A stretch of 64,000 nt of DNA from Ignavibacteriales bacterium (GTDB taxonomy: Bacteria > Bacteroidota > Ignavibacteria > Ignavibacteriales > Melioribacteraceae): the NCBI GenBank assembly GCA_020635285.1, contig JACKAB010000044.1, positions 434,001 through 498,000 of the forward strand, read 5' to 3'. Of this stretch, positions 1 through 10,749 are shown in pieces. The position numbers and the translations under genes were made by a program. The notes under the pieces are model-generated. The model worked only from the letters and a program-made list of their open reading frames with translations. It was not told where the DNA came from and searched no databases. Every line of letters starts with the position of its first letter. Position 1 is the stretch's first letter.

Positions 1-645
1 AAGCAATTGTTTTGGCAAATGGAGATTTACCAAAAAAAACAGAAATTAAGTATTTTAAAAAAATAGATTTGAAACTTTAGTCTGTGCTGATGGTGGTGCA
101 AATTCGGCAAGAAAATTAAATATAGTTCCAAATGTAATTATTGGGGATTTGGATTCAATAACAAAAAGTAATCTAGATTATTTTAAAGATAAATCTAAAA
201 TAATAAAACTAAAAAGACAGAATGATACTGATGTAGAAAAATCGATCAAGTACTTAATCGACAAGGGTTTTAAGGAGATTGTCTTGTTGGGTGCAACCGG
301 TGATAGGCTGGATCATTCTTTTTGTAATATGGGAATTGTTATTAAGTTCTTCAATCAAATTAATATCTCAATTTTACATAGAAAATCTTTTCTAAAGGCA
401 TACTCTGGAAAAGTAAGTCTTGCTTCAATTAAAGATGAAACTATTTCTATTTATGGAATTGATAAAAAACTAAAATTACTTCCGCAGGATTGAAATATAA
501 ATTGAAAGATATTGCACTTCCATTTGGAGTAAGAGAAAGTACAAGCAATGTTGCAACTAAAAAATTTGTTGAATTAAATATTAACGGTGGGATTGCGTTT
601 GTAATAAGAGATTTTGAAACTATGGTAAAAAATGATTTCATTTAG
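1..645 (+). CDS. thiN: thiamine pyrophosphokinase, 5'-truncated and frameshifted
   Basis: Transfers pyrophosphate from ATP to thiamine, making the cofactor TPP in the cytoplasm. The window opens inside the gene (first readable residues AIVLANGDLP). The family signatures ADGGAN, GDLDS and LLGATGDRLDHS are all present, but in different frames. Adding one A to the A run near 57-63 joins the N-terminus to ADGGAN. A second slip near 470-485 joins the body to the C-terminal part ending VKNDFI at 643-645. Both slips lie in or next to homopolymers, so the gene is probably intact in the organism. The stop overlaps the next start (632), suggesting co-transcription with the symporter. Confidence 0.85.
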
Positions 646-2029
646 TTCTTTAGATATTTTTATAATTGTAGCTTTTTTAGTTTTGCTTATTGGTATTGGA
701 TTTATTGCATCTTTAAAACCTAATAAAGACGATGATGATTATTTACTTTCAGGAAGAAAAGTTGGAATTGTTTTATTTGTTTTAACCAATGTGGCAACTT
801 GGTATGGTGGTATTTTAGGTGTTGGAGAATTTTCATATAGATATGGATTAGTAAGCTGGTTTACACAAGGTTTACCCTATTATATATTTGCCATAATATT
901 TGCTTTTCTTTTTTCGCAGATAAAATTAGATCCGCTTCACTTTTTACTATACCCGATAAATTAGAACAAACTTATGGAAAAACTGTAAGCTTAATTTCTG
1001 CATTATTAATTTTCATTTTAGTTTCTCCAGCTCCTTATTTATTGATGCTTGCCCAAATTATAACATTAGTTTTTGATGTTAGTTATTTATCTGCATTAAT
1101 AATTAGCGCAGCTTCTGCAAGTATTTATTTGATTAAAGGTGGATATAAATCTAATATTTGGGCAGATGCTTTTTCATTTTTTCGTAATGTTTATTGGGTT
1201 TATAATAATTGTTTTCGTTGCTAAGAATAATTACGGAGGTGTTGAGTTTTTATCAGCAAATTTGCCCACTGAACATTTGTCAATAACCGGTGGAACCTCA
1301 ATTACATTCTTAACTGTGTGGTTTTTAATTGCTTTGTGGACTTTCACAGATCCTGGATTCCATCAAAGATGTTACTCAGCAAGAAGCGGCAAAGTTGCCA
1401 AATGGGGGATTGTAGTTTCAGTTTTTTTTTGGTTTATATTTGACTTTTTAACTAATACTACAGGACTTTATTCAAAAGCAATTTTACCAAATTTAGAAAA
1501 TCCAGTTCTAGCCTTTCCATCATTAGCTGAAAATATTCTTTCCCCAGGATTTAAGGGAGTATTTTTTGCTGCTTTAATTGCAACAATTCTCTCTACATTA
1601 AATAGTTTTGTTTTCTTAAGTGCCACAACTTTTAGCAGAGATTTTATTTTCAGACTAAACATCAATGCAAACAACACTAAACCAAAAAGCTTAATTAAGT
1701 TTACTCAAATTGGGATTATGGTCACTCTTATTTTATCGATTGTTATTGCATATTATTTTCAATCTGTTGTTGAACTATGGTACACAATTGGCAGTATCTG
1801 TATACCAGGCTTAATATTAATCGTAGTGTCTTCTTATTATTCAAAATTACAAATCAATTCAAATTGGGCAATTATTGAGATATTATCTGGTGTTTCGGCA
1901 AGCTTAGGATGGTTGTTTATTCGTGGATATTTTCATGATACCAATTTATTAAATCAATTAGAACCGATGATTATTGGTTTGTTGGTTGCTTCAGTCATTC
2001 ACATCTTTGGGATTCTTAAGAAGGCTTAG
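632..2029 (+). CDS. sodium/solute symporter (SSS family), frameshifted
   Basis: Multi-pass inner-membrane symporter of about 465 residues in the sodium:solute symporter family. The read is split in three. The N-terminal part (632-964) has a first helix followed by the usual YLLSGRK segment and the conserved Ala-Thr-Trp-Tyr-Gly-Gly stretch. The middle contains TIPDKLEQTYG, and the long C-terminal part (from about 1190) has many helices. Removing one T in the run near 910 and one in the run near 1180 restores a single frame, so both breaks look like homopolymer errors. Substrate cannot be read from sequence. The start overlaps the end of the thiamine pyrophosphokinase gene. Confidence 0.8.
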
Positions 2030-2032
2030 AAA

Positions 2033-2066
2033 TAAAAAAGCCAGACTAAAAATTAGTCTGGCTTTT
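2033..2066. terminator. bidirectional rho-independent terminator
   Basis: Perfect 11-bp inverted repeat AGCCAGACTAA / TTAGTCTGGCT (2039-2049 and 2053-2063) with a 3-nt loop, preceded by an A run and followed by a T run. It lies between the convergent symporter and FG-GAP genes and can serve both strands. Confidence 0.9.
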
Positions 2067-2088
2067 CTAAATCTAAAAATACTTTCGC

Positions 2089-4663
2089 TTATTTCAGCAA
2101 TAGCATTTTCTTTGTGATAACATTATTACCACTAGTTAGTCTATAAATATAAGTTCCACTTGCAAAATTCGAAGCGTTGAAATTATAATTATATGAACCA
2201 GCTTTTAGAGATTTGTTGTTAATAATACTTGCAACTTCTCTACCTAAAATGTCATATATTCTTAAATCAACAACTGATTGTTCTGGAAGTCCAAAACTAA
2301 TTGTAGTTGTTGGGTTAAAAGGATTAGGATAGTTTTGATCAACAAAGAATTTTGAAGGAATTGTTGATTCAACACCAACAATGATTGTGTTAACAAATGT
2401 AACAGTAAACGTATCCATACTTGAAGCTGATTGTGATTTTGAATCAAGTACTTGAACCGTCCACATAGCTGTTAAAGAATCAGCTCCGTTCATAAGTCCA
2501 AGAATATCGCCAGCTGATAATGTAACCATTGGTTCTGCTGTTGGAACAGCTAAAACTTCTGGTAATATTACAAACTGATATCCAATAATGTCATTATTCA
2601 AATCAGTCGCAGCTTCCCATCCAACAGTAAATGTTTCTGCTGAATCTGTAATTGAAAGTGTAACACCATCACCAGGTGTTAACAATGCAAAGTAAGGAAG
2701 TGGACCAACAGATACATTTTGAGTAATTTCTGAATATCTCAAAATAGTAACTTGATATCCACTATCAGCAACAGGAGCACTATCAAATTGAGTGGCAACT
2801 CCAACTATATTAGCTGGCCAAACTGGCTCAGCGCCTTCATCAACATCTGTATCTTTGTCAACTCTTGCAACTAACTCAGTTCCATAACCTGTCCAAACAC
2901 TTAAATTAGCATTGCTTCCGGAAGCTGGCCATGCAGCAGATTCTGGAGTTAAAGCAACTCCATTAATTTTAATCATTGTTCCTTCATACATTTCAGCATT
3001 TGCTATATATTCATCAATTGTAAGAACTTTTGGTATAATAACTCTGCCTGTATCTACAAGTGTAATATCTGCATTAGGATCAGTCAACTCAATTTCATTT
3101 AATCCATTATAAAATGCAATTTTACCTGTAGCAACAACTCTATCTCCAACGTTTAGATCAGGACCAACTGAAGAACTAAATAATTGCAATCCGCCTGTTG
3201 GATCTTGAATGAAGATTTGTGTTCCACTAGAAAGTGTTTTGTTTAGAACAACTCCAGAAACAGTAACAGTTTGATCTTTCATATCAGGAACATAATCACC
3301 GTCAGCATCAACTTTCGCATCAGCAATTGTCATTAAGTTTTCAACAGGATAAAGATCTAAAATTACAATAGGCACAACGTCTGTTGCTGGAATACCTGAA
3401 TAAATAACTTCTAAATCATCATCATCATCAACATTTCCTAAACTAATAACGTCATATCTACCACCGCTTGCAAATAACATTTCATCAATTCTTGATACAT
3501 AATAGTTAGCAGGATCATCAATAGCTCCACCTTGGTATTCTACTCTATAAATAGCAGCATTAGGTGTTCCGCCTCTTGTACCAAATACATAATCTAGATT
3601 TCCATCACCATCTATATCGCCTGTATCACCACCGTAAAGTCTTCCACCAGCACCAACGTATGGTCCAAGATCAGCAATTACAGTAGTGGTTAGAGCAGTT
3701 CCATCAAATTGAAGCAAGAATGTTTTTGGGACTTGAAGAACCATATCCATTAACTATAATTTCTTTTGTTCCATCATCATCAATATCAACAACTGAAGAT
3801 GATTTCCAAGAACCTGAAGGTACTGCATCAGTTACAACTGGAAGAGAAATATAAGTTCCGTTGGCATACACAATAGGAGTTACAGATCCACCATCATGAA
3901 TAAGTAAAATTGCACTATCAACAACAGCCATATCGTAAATTGTTCCAGCAGCAATTGTTAAAGTAGTATCTAAACCAGAAACTTCCATAGTCCAAGTTTC
4001 AGAACCATCACCATTGTCTGGATATCATCAACAGAAACAACACCAAATCTTTCAGCTCCGGCTCTAGCACCAAAAATTAATTCTTGGTCACCATCTGAAT
4101 CGATATCTGAAAGAACCCATCTGAAAGGTCTTAAGTTATAATTAGGTGTGTCGTTAAGAGTCCACATTGCATTTGGGTTATAACTTCCATCTCCATTGTC
4201 AATTCCCATTACATCACCTGAACACTGAATACTCATAAACTACAAGTCTTGTGTAGATAGAATCACCGGCACCGCCATTGTTTACTGGTCCAAAGATGAT
4301 TTCCATTTTACCATCGCCATCCCAATCTCCGTAAGTTAACGCAGGCCATGTATTTTGAGCGCCTAAGAAAGTTAATTCGGTACCCCATACTTCAACCCAA
4401 CCTGAACCACTGTTTTCATATTTGTGAATTCTAGGAGTCCAGTCTTTTCCTGCAACATCACTCCAGTCATTATTAACGGAATAAATTTCTTTAAATCCGT
4501 CACCATCAAAATCTACTCCAGTAATAACACCGCCAATACCGCCAATGTCGTTTGAATCAACCGGAATAATTGCGCTTCTCTTAAATAAATCTGTCTGAGC
4601 AAAAAGCGCAGATGTGAGAAACATTGTTACTAAAATGAGAAATGTAACTTTAAGTTTTCTCAT
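2089..4663 (-). CDS. secreted FG-GAP repeat protein with T9SS tail, frameshifted
   Basis: Exported protein of about 850 residues. It begins with a signal peptide (MRKLKVTFLILVTMFLTSA...). Several FG-GAP/VCBS-type calcium-binding repeats follow (DFDGDGFKEIY, DWDGDGKMEIIFG, DIDSDGDQELIFG, DIDGDGNLDYVFG). Next is an OB-fold-like stretch (TVTVSGVVLNK...QIFIQDPTGG), and the last 85 or so residues are a Por/T9SS sorting domain with QNYPNPFNPTTTISF and a C-terminal lysine. The gene is broken near 4220, 3985 and 3720, each time continuing in another frame, which looks like sequencing slips. A purine-rich Shine-Dalgarno precedes the start at 4663. Role: cell-surface or secreted protein, substrate unknown. 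Confidence 0.8.
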
Positions 4664-4708
4664 TGTACCTCCTTGTGTGTTTGTGAATGAATAAATAATA
4701 ATTATAAA

Positions 4709-6184
4709 TTATTTTAACAACGTCATTTTACCAGCTAATTTTTTTGTAGCCGTATTTAGTTGATAAACATAGTTGCCAGATGCAAGATTTGAAGCATCAA
4801 AAGTAACTCTATAAGTTCCAGCTCCAAAGTCTTTTTTGTTAATTAAGTTTGCTACAAGTTCTCCATTTAGATTAAATATTTTCAGTGAAACATTCTCTTG
4901 TTTGTTTAACTGAAATTCAATTGTAGTAGTTGGATTAAATGGATTTGGATAATTTTGCTTTTAAAGATACCTCATTTGGAATAGTCGAATCTAAGAATTC
5001 TATTCCAGTAGTTGAACCATCAATTGTTATGTCAATTGTAGGAAGTTCTCCAGAATAAATCCATTTGTCTATTGTCCAACCATACCAAGATTGAGTATAT
5101 AGATTAAAATTATCATCAAAATCAACAGCAAATGTTGATGTATATCCTGAAGCATTATTTTCGGAATTATGATTATCATACTGACCTTCAATTTTCAAGT
5201 TCCATGCTGCAGCATCCACCGTATCTAATAATTCTCCCGTATTTGGATTAGCAACATAAATTCTACCATAGGAATACCCACTTCCGGCTCCACCTTTAAA
5301 ATCAGCGTCGTGAGTTACGAATAACAAATTTTTAGTATTCATAAGTTGAATACCAAATGGTCCAACTTGCAATGGTCCATCTGTAGCTGCGAATTCACTA
5401 TCAACTGCAAAATTAAATCCATCATAAAGTGAATAACCACTTACAGGATCTCCAACATAACAATAAACTTTATTCTGATCCCAATTACTAACATAAAGGA
5501 CTGTGCCATCGCTGTTTACTGTTACTCCTCTTAATGAACCTTTATCAGGTAATACAATCTCTTGTAGGATTTTTCCAGAATTGCCATTAGAAGCCCATTT
5601 TGGTGTAACATCCGGACTTTCCAAAATTAAAACAGAACCTGCTTTTTAGTTGTGTCGCCAGTTTTGGTCACATAAACTCTTCCATTTGCGTCAACATCAA
5701 TCGCCCAAATATAAGAATTCACTTTATATCTTTGAGGATGCGAGTAAATGCTATCGTCTTTAACTTCAAAAACTAAAATACTATTACTCACAGAATCATT
5801 ATTAGGAACATATATTAAGTTACCTTTTGCGGCTAGGTCATTTGCATCATATAAAAATTCCTGATCAAATAGATTAATCCATTTAGTTTTTAAATCCGTT
5901 TCTGAATATGGATATGTGCCTAATCTACCAGAGTTTTTTCCTGCATTTCTATAAGCTACTAAATAAAATGAGTTTGCACTTCCTCTATTTGCAAGTGCAA
6001 CAAAAGAGTTTTCATCTCCCAAACTTGCAACAGAAATTACATTGTAACCAACGCTATTAAGTGAATCGGGACTATCTGAGGTTACATAGTCAACGGACCA
6101 ATCACCATCTAAAGATTGCGCAGAAACAAAAGATGATAATAGTAAAAGAGTGGAGACCAAACAAAGTAAATATTTTTTTCTCAT
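4709..6184 (-). CDS. secreted beta-propeller-like protein with T9SS tail, frameshifted paralogue
   Basis: About 490 residues: signal peptide (MRKKYLLCLVSTLLLLSSF...AQ), the LDGDWSVDYVT opening also found in the next gene, a repeat body probably forming an NHL/Kelch-like propeller (the motif LYVSNWDQNKVYCY occurs once per copy), and a T9SS tail (QNYPNPFNPTTTIEF) ending KLAGKMTLLK. Slips near 5625 and 4960 break the frame. It is a tandem paralogue of the gene at 6198-7637. The bodies are clearly diverged, but the last 85 or so codons are nearly identical even at DNA level. Function unknown; cell-surface localisation inferred from signal and tail. Confidence 0.75.
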
Positions 6185-6197
6185 ATAAGTCCCAATA

Positions 6198-7637
6198 TTA
6201 TTTTAAAAACGTCATTTTACCAGCTAATTTTTTAGTAGCTGTATTTAATTGATAAATATAGTTGCCGGATGCAAGATTCGAAGCATCAAAAGTAACTCTA
6301 TAAGTTCCAGCTCCAAAATCTTTTTTGTTAATTAAATTTGCTACAAGTTCACCATTTAGATTAAATATTTTCAGTGAAATATTCTCTTGTTTGTTTAACT
6401 GAAATTCAATTGTGGTTGATGGATTAAACGGATTTGGATAATTTTGTTTTAAAGAAACCTCATTTGGAATTGTTTGATTAACCACTTCAACACTAGTTAA
6501 TGTTAATTCTATTGTAGGAAGTTCTTTTGAATATACCCATTTCTCTATTGACCAACCATAATATGCGGCACAATACAAATTGTTATTTTCATCAAAATCT
6601 AAATTGTAAGTCGCTGCATAACCTGATGCTGTTCCCAGAGTATCAGGATTGTTATAAACACCTGATTGGGAGAAATTCCATTTTGCTACGTCAATGGTAT
6701 CTAGTATTTCACCTGAATTTGGATTAAGTACATAATAACGACCATAATTATAACCTTCTTCTCTAGCAAAGCTTGCATCATGTCCTACAAATAATAGGTT
6801 TTTTGAATCCATAAATTGCAGACCCCACGGTCCAACATCTAATGTAACCGAACCAACCTCATATGAAGTATTTGCAGAAAAACTAAAACCGTCAAAACGA
6901 GTATAACCATTTACTGGATCACCAGAATAACAATAAATTTGTTTACTTAAGTAATTAGAAACGTATAAAATCGATCCGTCTTGATTAACGGTAATGCCGC
7001 GAGCTTCACCAGGTTCTGGTAATATAATCTCATGTAATAGAGAACCAGCAGTTCCTTGAGAATTCCAAACGGAACCATCATATATCAATACCGATCCAGG
7101 GGTTATAGAATCACCAGCAACTGTTACAAAAACAAAACCATTTTTGTCAACATCAATTGCCCAAAGATCTCTGCTTCCAGTCTTAAATCGTTTAGGGTTA
7201 GTATAGATACTGTCATCCTTTAATTCAAAAGTTACAATGTTATGGTTTACATCGTTATTAGCAACGTAAACTATGTTTTCAAGTGATGAAATATCTTTAG
7301 GGGAATGAAGACATACTTGATTAAAACCATCAATCCATTTCATTTCTAAACCTTCAGCAGAATAGGGATAGGTTCCTAGAAGACCTGTTTCATGATTTGC
7401 GTTTTTATAACCTACTAAATAATACGTATCTACACCATAGTTTGCCGCAAGTGCAACAAAAATATCTTCTCCCAGAGCAGCCACTGAAATTGTTCTTTGC
7501 CCAGTGCTGTTAGGGACAAATTCATTGTCAGGTGTCACATATTCAACGGACCAATCACCATCTAAAGTTTGTGCAGAAGCTAACGATGATAATACTAAAA
7601 TAGAGGAAATTAAGATAAGTAGATATCTATTTCTCAT
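6198..7637 (-). CDS. secreted beta-propeller-like protein with T9SS tail
   Basis: Intact 479-residue paralogue of the preceding gene. Signal peptide MRNRYLLILISSILVLSSLASA, then a propeller-like body containing ILYVSNYLSKQIYCYSGDP and LLFVGHDASF, then a Por sorting domain with QNYPNPFNPSTTIEF and the ending LAGKMTFLK. The order (signal, sensor-like propeller, T9SS tail) is typical of proteins exported across the outer membrane and anchored or released by the type IX system. Only about 13 bp separate it from the paralogue, so the pair is probably one transcript. Biochemical role unknown. Confidence 0.8.
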   Translation of the reverse strand: MRNRYLLILISSILVLSSLASAQTLDGDWSVEYVTPDNEFVPNSTGQRTISVAALGEDIFVALAANYGVDTYYLVGYKNANHETGLLGTYPYSAEGLEMKWIDGFNQVCLHSPKDISSLENIVYVANNDVNHNIVTFELKDDSIYTNPKRFKTGSRDLWAIDVDKNGFVFVTVAGDSITPGSVLIYDGSVWNSQGTAGSLLHEIILPEPGEARGITVNQDGSILYVSNYLSKQIYCYSGDPVNGYTRFDGFSFSANTSYEVGSVTLDVGPWGLQFMDSKNLLFVGHDASFAREEGYNYGRYYVLNPNSGEILDTIDVAKWNFSQSGVYNNPDTLGTASGYAATYNLDFDENNNLYCAAYYGWSIEKWVYSKELPTIELTLTSVEVVNQTIPNEVSLKQNYPNPFNPSTTIEFQLNKQENISLKIFNLNGELVANLINKKDFGAGTYRVTFDASNLASGNYIYQLNTATKKLAGKMTFLK

Positions 7638-7755
7638 GCGAGCTCCAATTTCATTTTAAAAAAAATTTGATCTCAAGATAATTATTATTATTAAATAAAG
7701 TCAAGACAAAACAAGATAATATATATTAGAAGACAGCATATAATTTGTGTAAATT

Positions 7756-7769
7756 GTGATTAACATCAA
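7756..7769. promoter_or_regulatory. possible CRP/FNR-family operator
   Basis: GTGATTAACATCAA resembles an FNR/Dnr half-site pair (TTGAT-N4-ATCAA) with one mismatch. It lies in the divergent intergenic region between the T9SS propeller gene and the small secreted protein at 7886. An 8-bp inverted repeat CTTAGTAA/TTACTAAG follows just downstream. Weak evidence; could be chance in AT-rich DNA. Confidence 0.25.
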
Positions 7770-7885
7770 TTCTTAGTAATTTTGTGTTGAATTTACTAAG
7801 GAATTTCACCTTATTTGATTAAGAAAATTGAAAAAAGATTCATTTTTTACTTGCATTATTTATAATTGTGAATTATTTTAAGCTT

Positions 7886-8290
7886 ATGAAAAAATCATCC
7901 AACATTTTATTAATTCTTCTACTAAGCCTATCTACATTAATCAGCGGCACACTAATTCATACATTTGTTGCAACCAGTAATGGAGATGCCATCAATCTTA
8001 GTTGGGAAACCAGTATTGAAGAAAATATAAAAGAGTTCGAAATTTTACGCGGCAGAGACAAAGATAATCTGGCACCTATTGCAAGAGTGACTGCAAAAGG
8101 TAATAATTCAAACTACACTTATGTTGATGAAAACGCCTATAAAACTTCTAGTACATTTTATTCATACGGATTAATTCTAGTTGATAATTCCGGGAGTAGA
8201 TCTCAGGTCGTTATGCATACTCAAGTTGTGCATGATAATGTTTCCAGTGTTAAAAGAACTTGGGGTAGTATCAAAGCTCTGTTCCGTTAA
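7886..8290 (+). CDS. small secreted fibronectin-III-like protein
   Basis: About 134 residues: N-terminal signal sequence (MKKSSNILLILLLSLSTLISG) followed by one beta-sandwich-like domain. It contains NLSWETSIEENIKEFEILRG and a Tyr-rich later strand (TFYSYGLILVDNSG), the pattern of a fibronectin type III fold. An in-frame GTG lies upstream at 7868, but the ATG gives a normal signal peptide; neither has a clear Shine-Dalgarno. Probably periplasmic or surface exposed; function unknown. The maf gene follows 22 bp downstream. Confidence 0.6.
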   Translation: MKKSSNILLILLLSLSTLISGTLIHTFVATSNGDAINLSWETSIEENIKEFEILRGRDKDNLAPIARVTAKGNNSNYTYVDENAYKTSSTFYSYGLILVDNSGSRSQVVMHTQVVHDNVSSVKRTWGSIKALFR

Positions 8291-8312
8291 AACTTTTCTT
8301 CCCACTCCTTCT

Positions 8313-8891
8313 ATGTTAAACAATAAGATCGATCTTTATTTAGCTTCTAATTCTCCAAGAAGAAAAAAAATGCTGCATTCACTTGGTATAAACTTTAAGC
8401 AATTAGCAATAGAGCACGAAGAAATTATTTCTGCTAATGAAACTCCATTAAAGAATGTAAAACGTCTTGCCAAAGAGAAATGTGAAAAAGCTTTTCAAAA
8501 ATTAAATAAAGGTATTATTATTAGTGCAGATACAATTGTTGTATTTGAAGGTAAAATTATTGGAAAGCCCACAAGTAAAAAAAATGCAATACAAATATTA
8601 AAACAATTGAGTGGTAAGACACATATTGTTTATACTGGTTATGCAGTTGGCGATGCATCTACAAAAATTGCAAGGCTTGGGTATGAAAAGACAAGCGTTA
8701 CTTTCTATCAGTTATCAAAGAAACAAATTGAAGAATATGTTGACTCTGGAAGCCCAATGGATAAAGCAGGAGCTTACGGCATTCAAGATGATTATGGCTC
8801 TCTATTTGTAAAAAAAATTAATGGCTGTTATAATAATGTTGTTGGTTTTCCAATTGCAAAAATTTTTAGAACCTTAGAGATGATTACCTAA
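8313..8891 (+). CDS. maf: Maf family nucleotide pyrophosphatase
   Basis: 192-residue Maf/Ham1-superfamily house-cleaning pyrophosphatase that hydrolyses non-canonical nucleoside triphosphates. The family signature LASNSPRRKKML lies near the N-terminus, ISADTIVV near residue 69, GKPTSKKNA follows, and the C-terminal half has DKAGAYGIQ...GCYNNVVGFP, all expected for Maf. The frame is open further upstream (8181), but the ATG at 8313 starts just before the conserved signature, which is the normal Maf start. It is followed after 4 bp by a flippase-like membrane protein. Confidence 0.9.
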   Translation: MLNNKIDLYLASNSPRRKKMLHSLGINFKQLAIEHEEIISANETPLKNVKRLAKEKCEKAFQKLNKGIIISADTIVVFEGKIIGKPTSKKNAIQILKQLSGKTHIVYTGYAVGDASTKIARLGYEKTSVTFYQLSKKQIEEYVDSGSPMDKAGAYGIQDDYGSLFVKKINGCYNNVVGFPIAKIFRTLEMIT

Positions 8892-8895
8892 TCAA

Positions 8896-9819
8896 TTGCA
8901 AAATTTAAAAAGAAATATAATCCTCACCTTTATTTTTGCTTTCACCATTTACATATTTTTAGCTTTTTATTCCGATTTCGATTCACTTTATTATTCGCTT
9001 GAACAATTCCAATTACCTAATTTTATTTTAGTTTTCTTTTTTTCTTTAATTGGCATCTTCATAAAGTTTTACCGGTGGCATTATTTATTACTTGTTTCAA
9101 AAATTAAAATAGATTTTAAAAATTCTTTACTAGTATTCGGCACCGGTTTGATTATGGGTATAACTCCGGGAAAATGGGGAGAAGTTTTCAAATCATACTT
9201 GCTTAAAAAAGATTTTGATATTGAACTTGTAAAGAGCTTACCAATTATATTTGCTGAACGAATGAGTGAGTTTTTAACTTTAATATTCTTAAGCATTTTG
9301 ACATTATTTTTTTTAAATCAATATCAAACTTTTTTATTTGTTTTAATAATATTTTTTGTCGTTACAATTTTGTTTTTGACAAATAAATCAGTTTTACAAT
9401 TATTTTTAAAATATCTTAGTAAGGTAAAATTTCTAAAAATTGATGCCTCAAAAACTCGTTCAATTCTTGCTAGCCAGAAAATAATAATTAATCCTATTCT
9501 TTATATAATTAGTATTTTTGCTTGGCTATTTGAGTTCTTTTGTTTTTATATAATTCTAAGTAATTTTATAAATGATATATCTGTCTTTAAATCAGTAACA
9601 CTTTATTCATTTGCAATTTTATTCGGTTCAATTAGTATGTTGCCCGGTGGACTAGGAGCAACTGAAGGATCATTAACTTTTTTGCTTTTCCAAAACGGGA
9701 TACTTAAAAATGATGCAGTTGCTGTTACTGTCTTAATCAGATTTTTCACTTTGTGGCTTTCTGTTTTTATAGGGGTTTTAAGCTCAGTTATTTATTTCAA
9801 AAGAAGAATTGTAAAATAA
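8896..9819 (+). CDS. UPF0104/lysylphosphatidylglycerol synthase-TM-like flippase-type membrane protein
   Basis: 307-residue polytopic inner-membrane protein starting with TTG immediately after maf. It shows about eight hydrophobic segments, a conserved early Arg-Trp (FYRWHYLL), GITPGKWGEVFKSYLL, and the diagnostic late motif LPGGLGATEGSL. These match the YbhN/AglD/MprF-TM family, proposed to flip or transfer lipids. Substrate not inferable. Confidence 0.8.
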   Translation: MQNLKRNIILTFIFAFTIYIFLAFYSDFDSLYYSLEQFQLPNFILVFFFSLIGIFIKFYRWHYLLLVSKIKIDFKNSLLVFGTGLIMGITPGKWGEVFKSYLLKKDFDIELVKSLPIIFAERMSEFLTLIFLSILTLFFLNQYQTFLFVLIIFFVVTILFLTNKSVLQLFLKYLSKVKFLKIDASKTRSILASQKIIINPILYIISIFAWLFEFFCFYIILSNFINDISVFKSVTLYSFAILFGSISMLPGGLGATEGSLTFLLFQNGILKNDAVAVTVLIRFFTLWLSVFIGVLSSVIYFKRRIVK

Positions 9820-9915
9820 ATTAAGTATAGCAAATTTGTTATTTGTAACTTGATTTTTGAGTTTACGAATTGTATAATATATTATTATAAAACAATAAAA
9901 TAATCGGAGGGAAAA

Positions 9916-10332
9916 ATGGATAATGAACATGGAATGAGCGGCGGTTTGATTTTAGGATTCTTAACGGGGACTATCGTTGGCTCAATGTTAGGATTATTAT
10001 ATGCCCCAAAATCTGGTCGCGAATTAAGAGGCGAGATTAGAGGTAAATCGGAAGACTTTTTTGGAGAAGCAGAAGATTATATTGAGCAAGCAAGAGGTAA
10101 AGCCAATCTTTTGATAAATGACGGTAAGAAAAAATCTGAAAAATTAATTTCTGAAGCCAAAGAAAAAGTTGATGGTTTACTTGCTGAAGCTGAAAAGATT
10201 TTAGAAGAGGCAAGATCAAAAACTAAAGACTTAGTTGATACTGGAAAAGATAAAGTTGGAAAAGAAAGTGATAAATTAAAAAATGCCATTAAAGCTGGTG
10301 TTGATACTTATAAAACTGAAAGAGAAGCATAA
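9916..10332 (+). CDS. YtxH domain-containing protein
   Basis: 138 residues. An N-terminal glycine-rich membrane segment (GGLILGFLTGTIVGSMLGLLY) is followed by APKSGRELR, the hallmark of YtxH proteins. A long charged Ala/Glu/Lys coiled-coil resembles LEA/gas-vesicle-type stress proteins. A strong GGAGGG Shine-Dalgarno precedes the ATG. Its stop is directly followed by the start of the next membrane protein, so the two are probably co-expressed envelope-stress proteins. Confidence 0.8.
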   Translation: MDNEHGMSGGLILGFLTGTIVGSMLGLLYAPKSGRELRGEIRGKSEDFFGEAEDYIEQARGKANLLINDGKKKSEKLISEAKEKVDGLLAEAEKILEEARSKTKDLVDTGKDKVGKESDKLKNAIKAGVDTYKTEREA

Positions 10333-10713
10333 ATGTCAATAATGGATGTTTTATTATTAATTTTAATAATTGTTGGAATTGTAACCGGTATTTACATTAT
10401 CATTACGCTTAGAAATTACAACCAAGCTTTAGTTGTTTTCAAAAAAGATTTTGAAAAATTAAATAACCGACTTGAGCCAATTCTGGAAAACTTTAATGCA
10501 TTAACGGAAAAAATTATTAACATTAGTGATGAAACCGAAAAAAGAATTTATGATTTAAGTGATACCATCCAGAATGTAAGAAATACAGTTTCAAAGTTTT
10601 CTTTCATTAGAGGCAGTAAAAGTGATTCAAGAAATCCGGTTCAAGATTTGCTCAGCAACGCAACCGCAATCTCGAAAGGAGTTTCTGCATTCTGGAAAAA
10701 ATTAAATAATTAA
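10333..10713 (+). CDS. DUF948-like membrane-anchored coiled-coil protein
   Basis: 126 residues: one N-terminal transmembrane helix (about residues 5-25) then a helical region with paired hydrophobics and charged residues (FEKLNNRLEPILENFNALTEKI), resembling DUF948 proteins that usually sit beside YtxH genes. Starts with ATG immediately after the YtxH stop. Function unknown. Confidence 0.65.
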   Translation: MSIMDVLLLILIIVGIVTGIYIIITLRNYNQALVVFKKDFEKLNNRLEPILENFNALTEKIINISDETEKRIYDLSDTIQNVRNTVSKFSFIRGSKSDSRNPVQDLLSNATAISKGVSAFWKKLNN

Positions 10714-10749
10714 TTCCCCAAAAAAACATTAATAAATATTGGAGGCATT

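Noticed and set aside
1468..1677. Minus-strand 69-codon ORF within the symporter
   Set aside because: Antisense shadow of a hydrophobic coding region.
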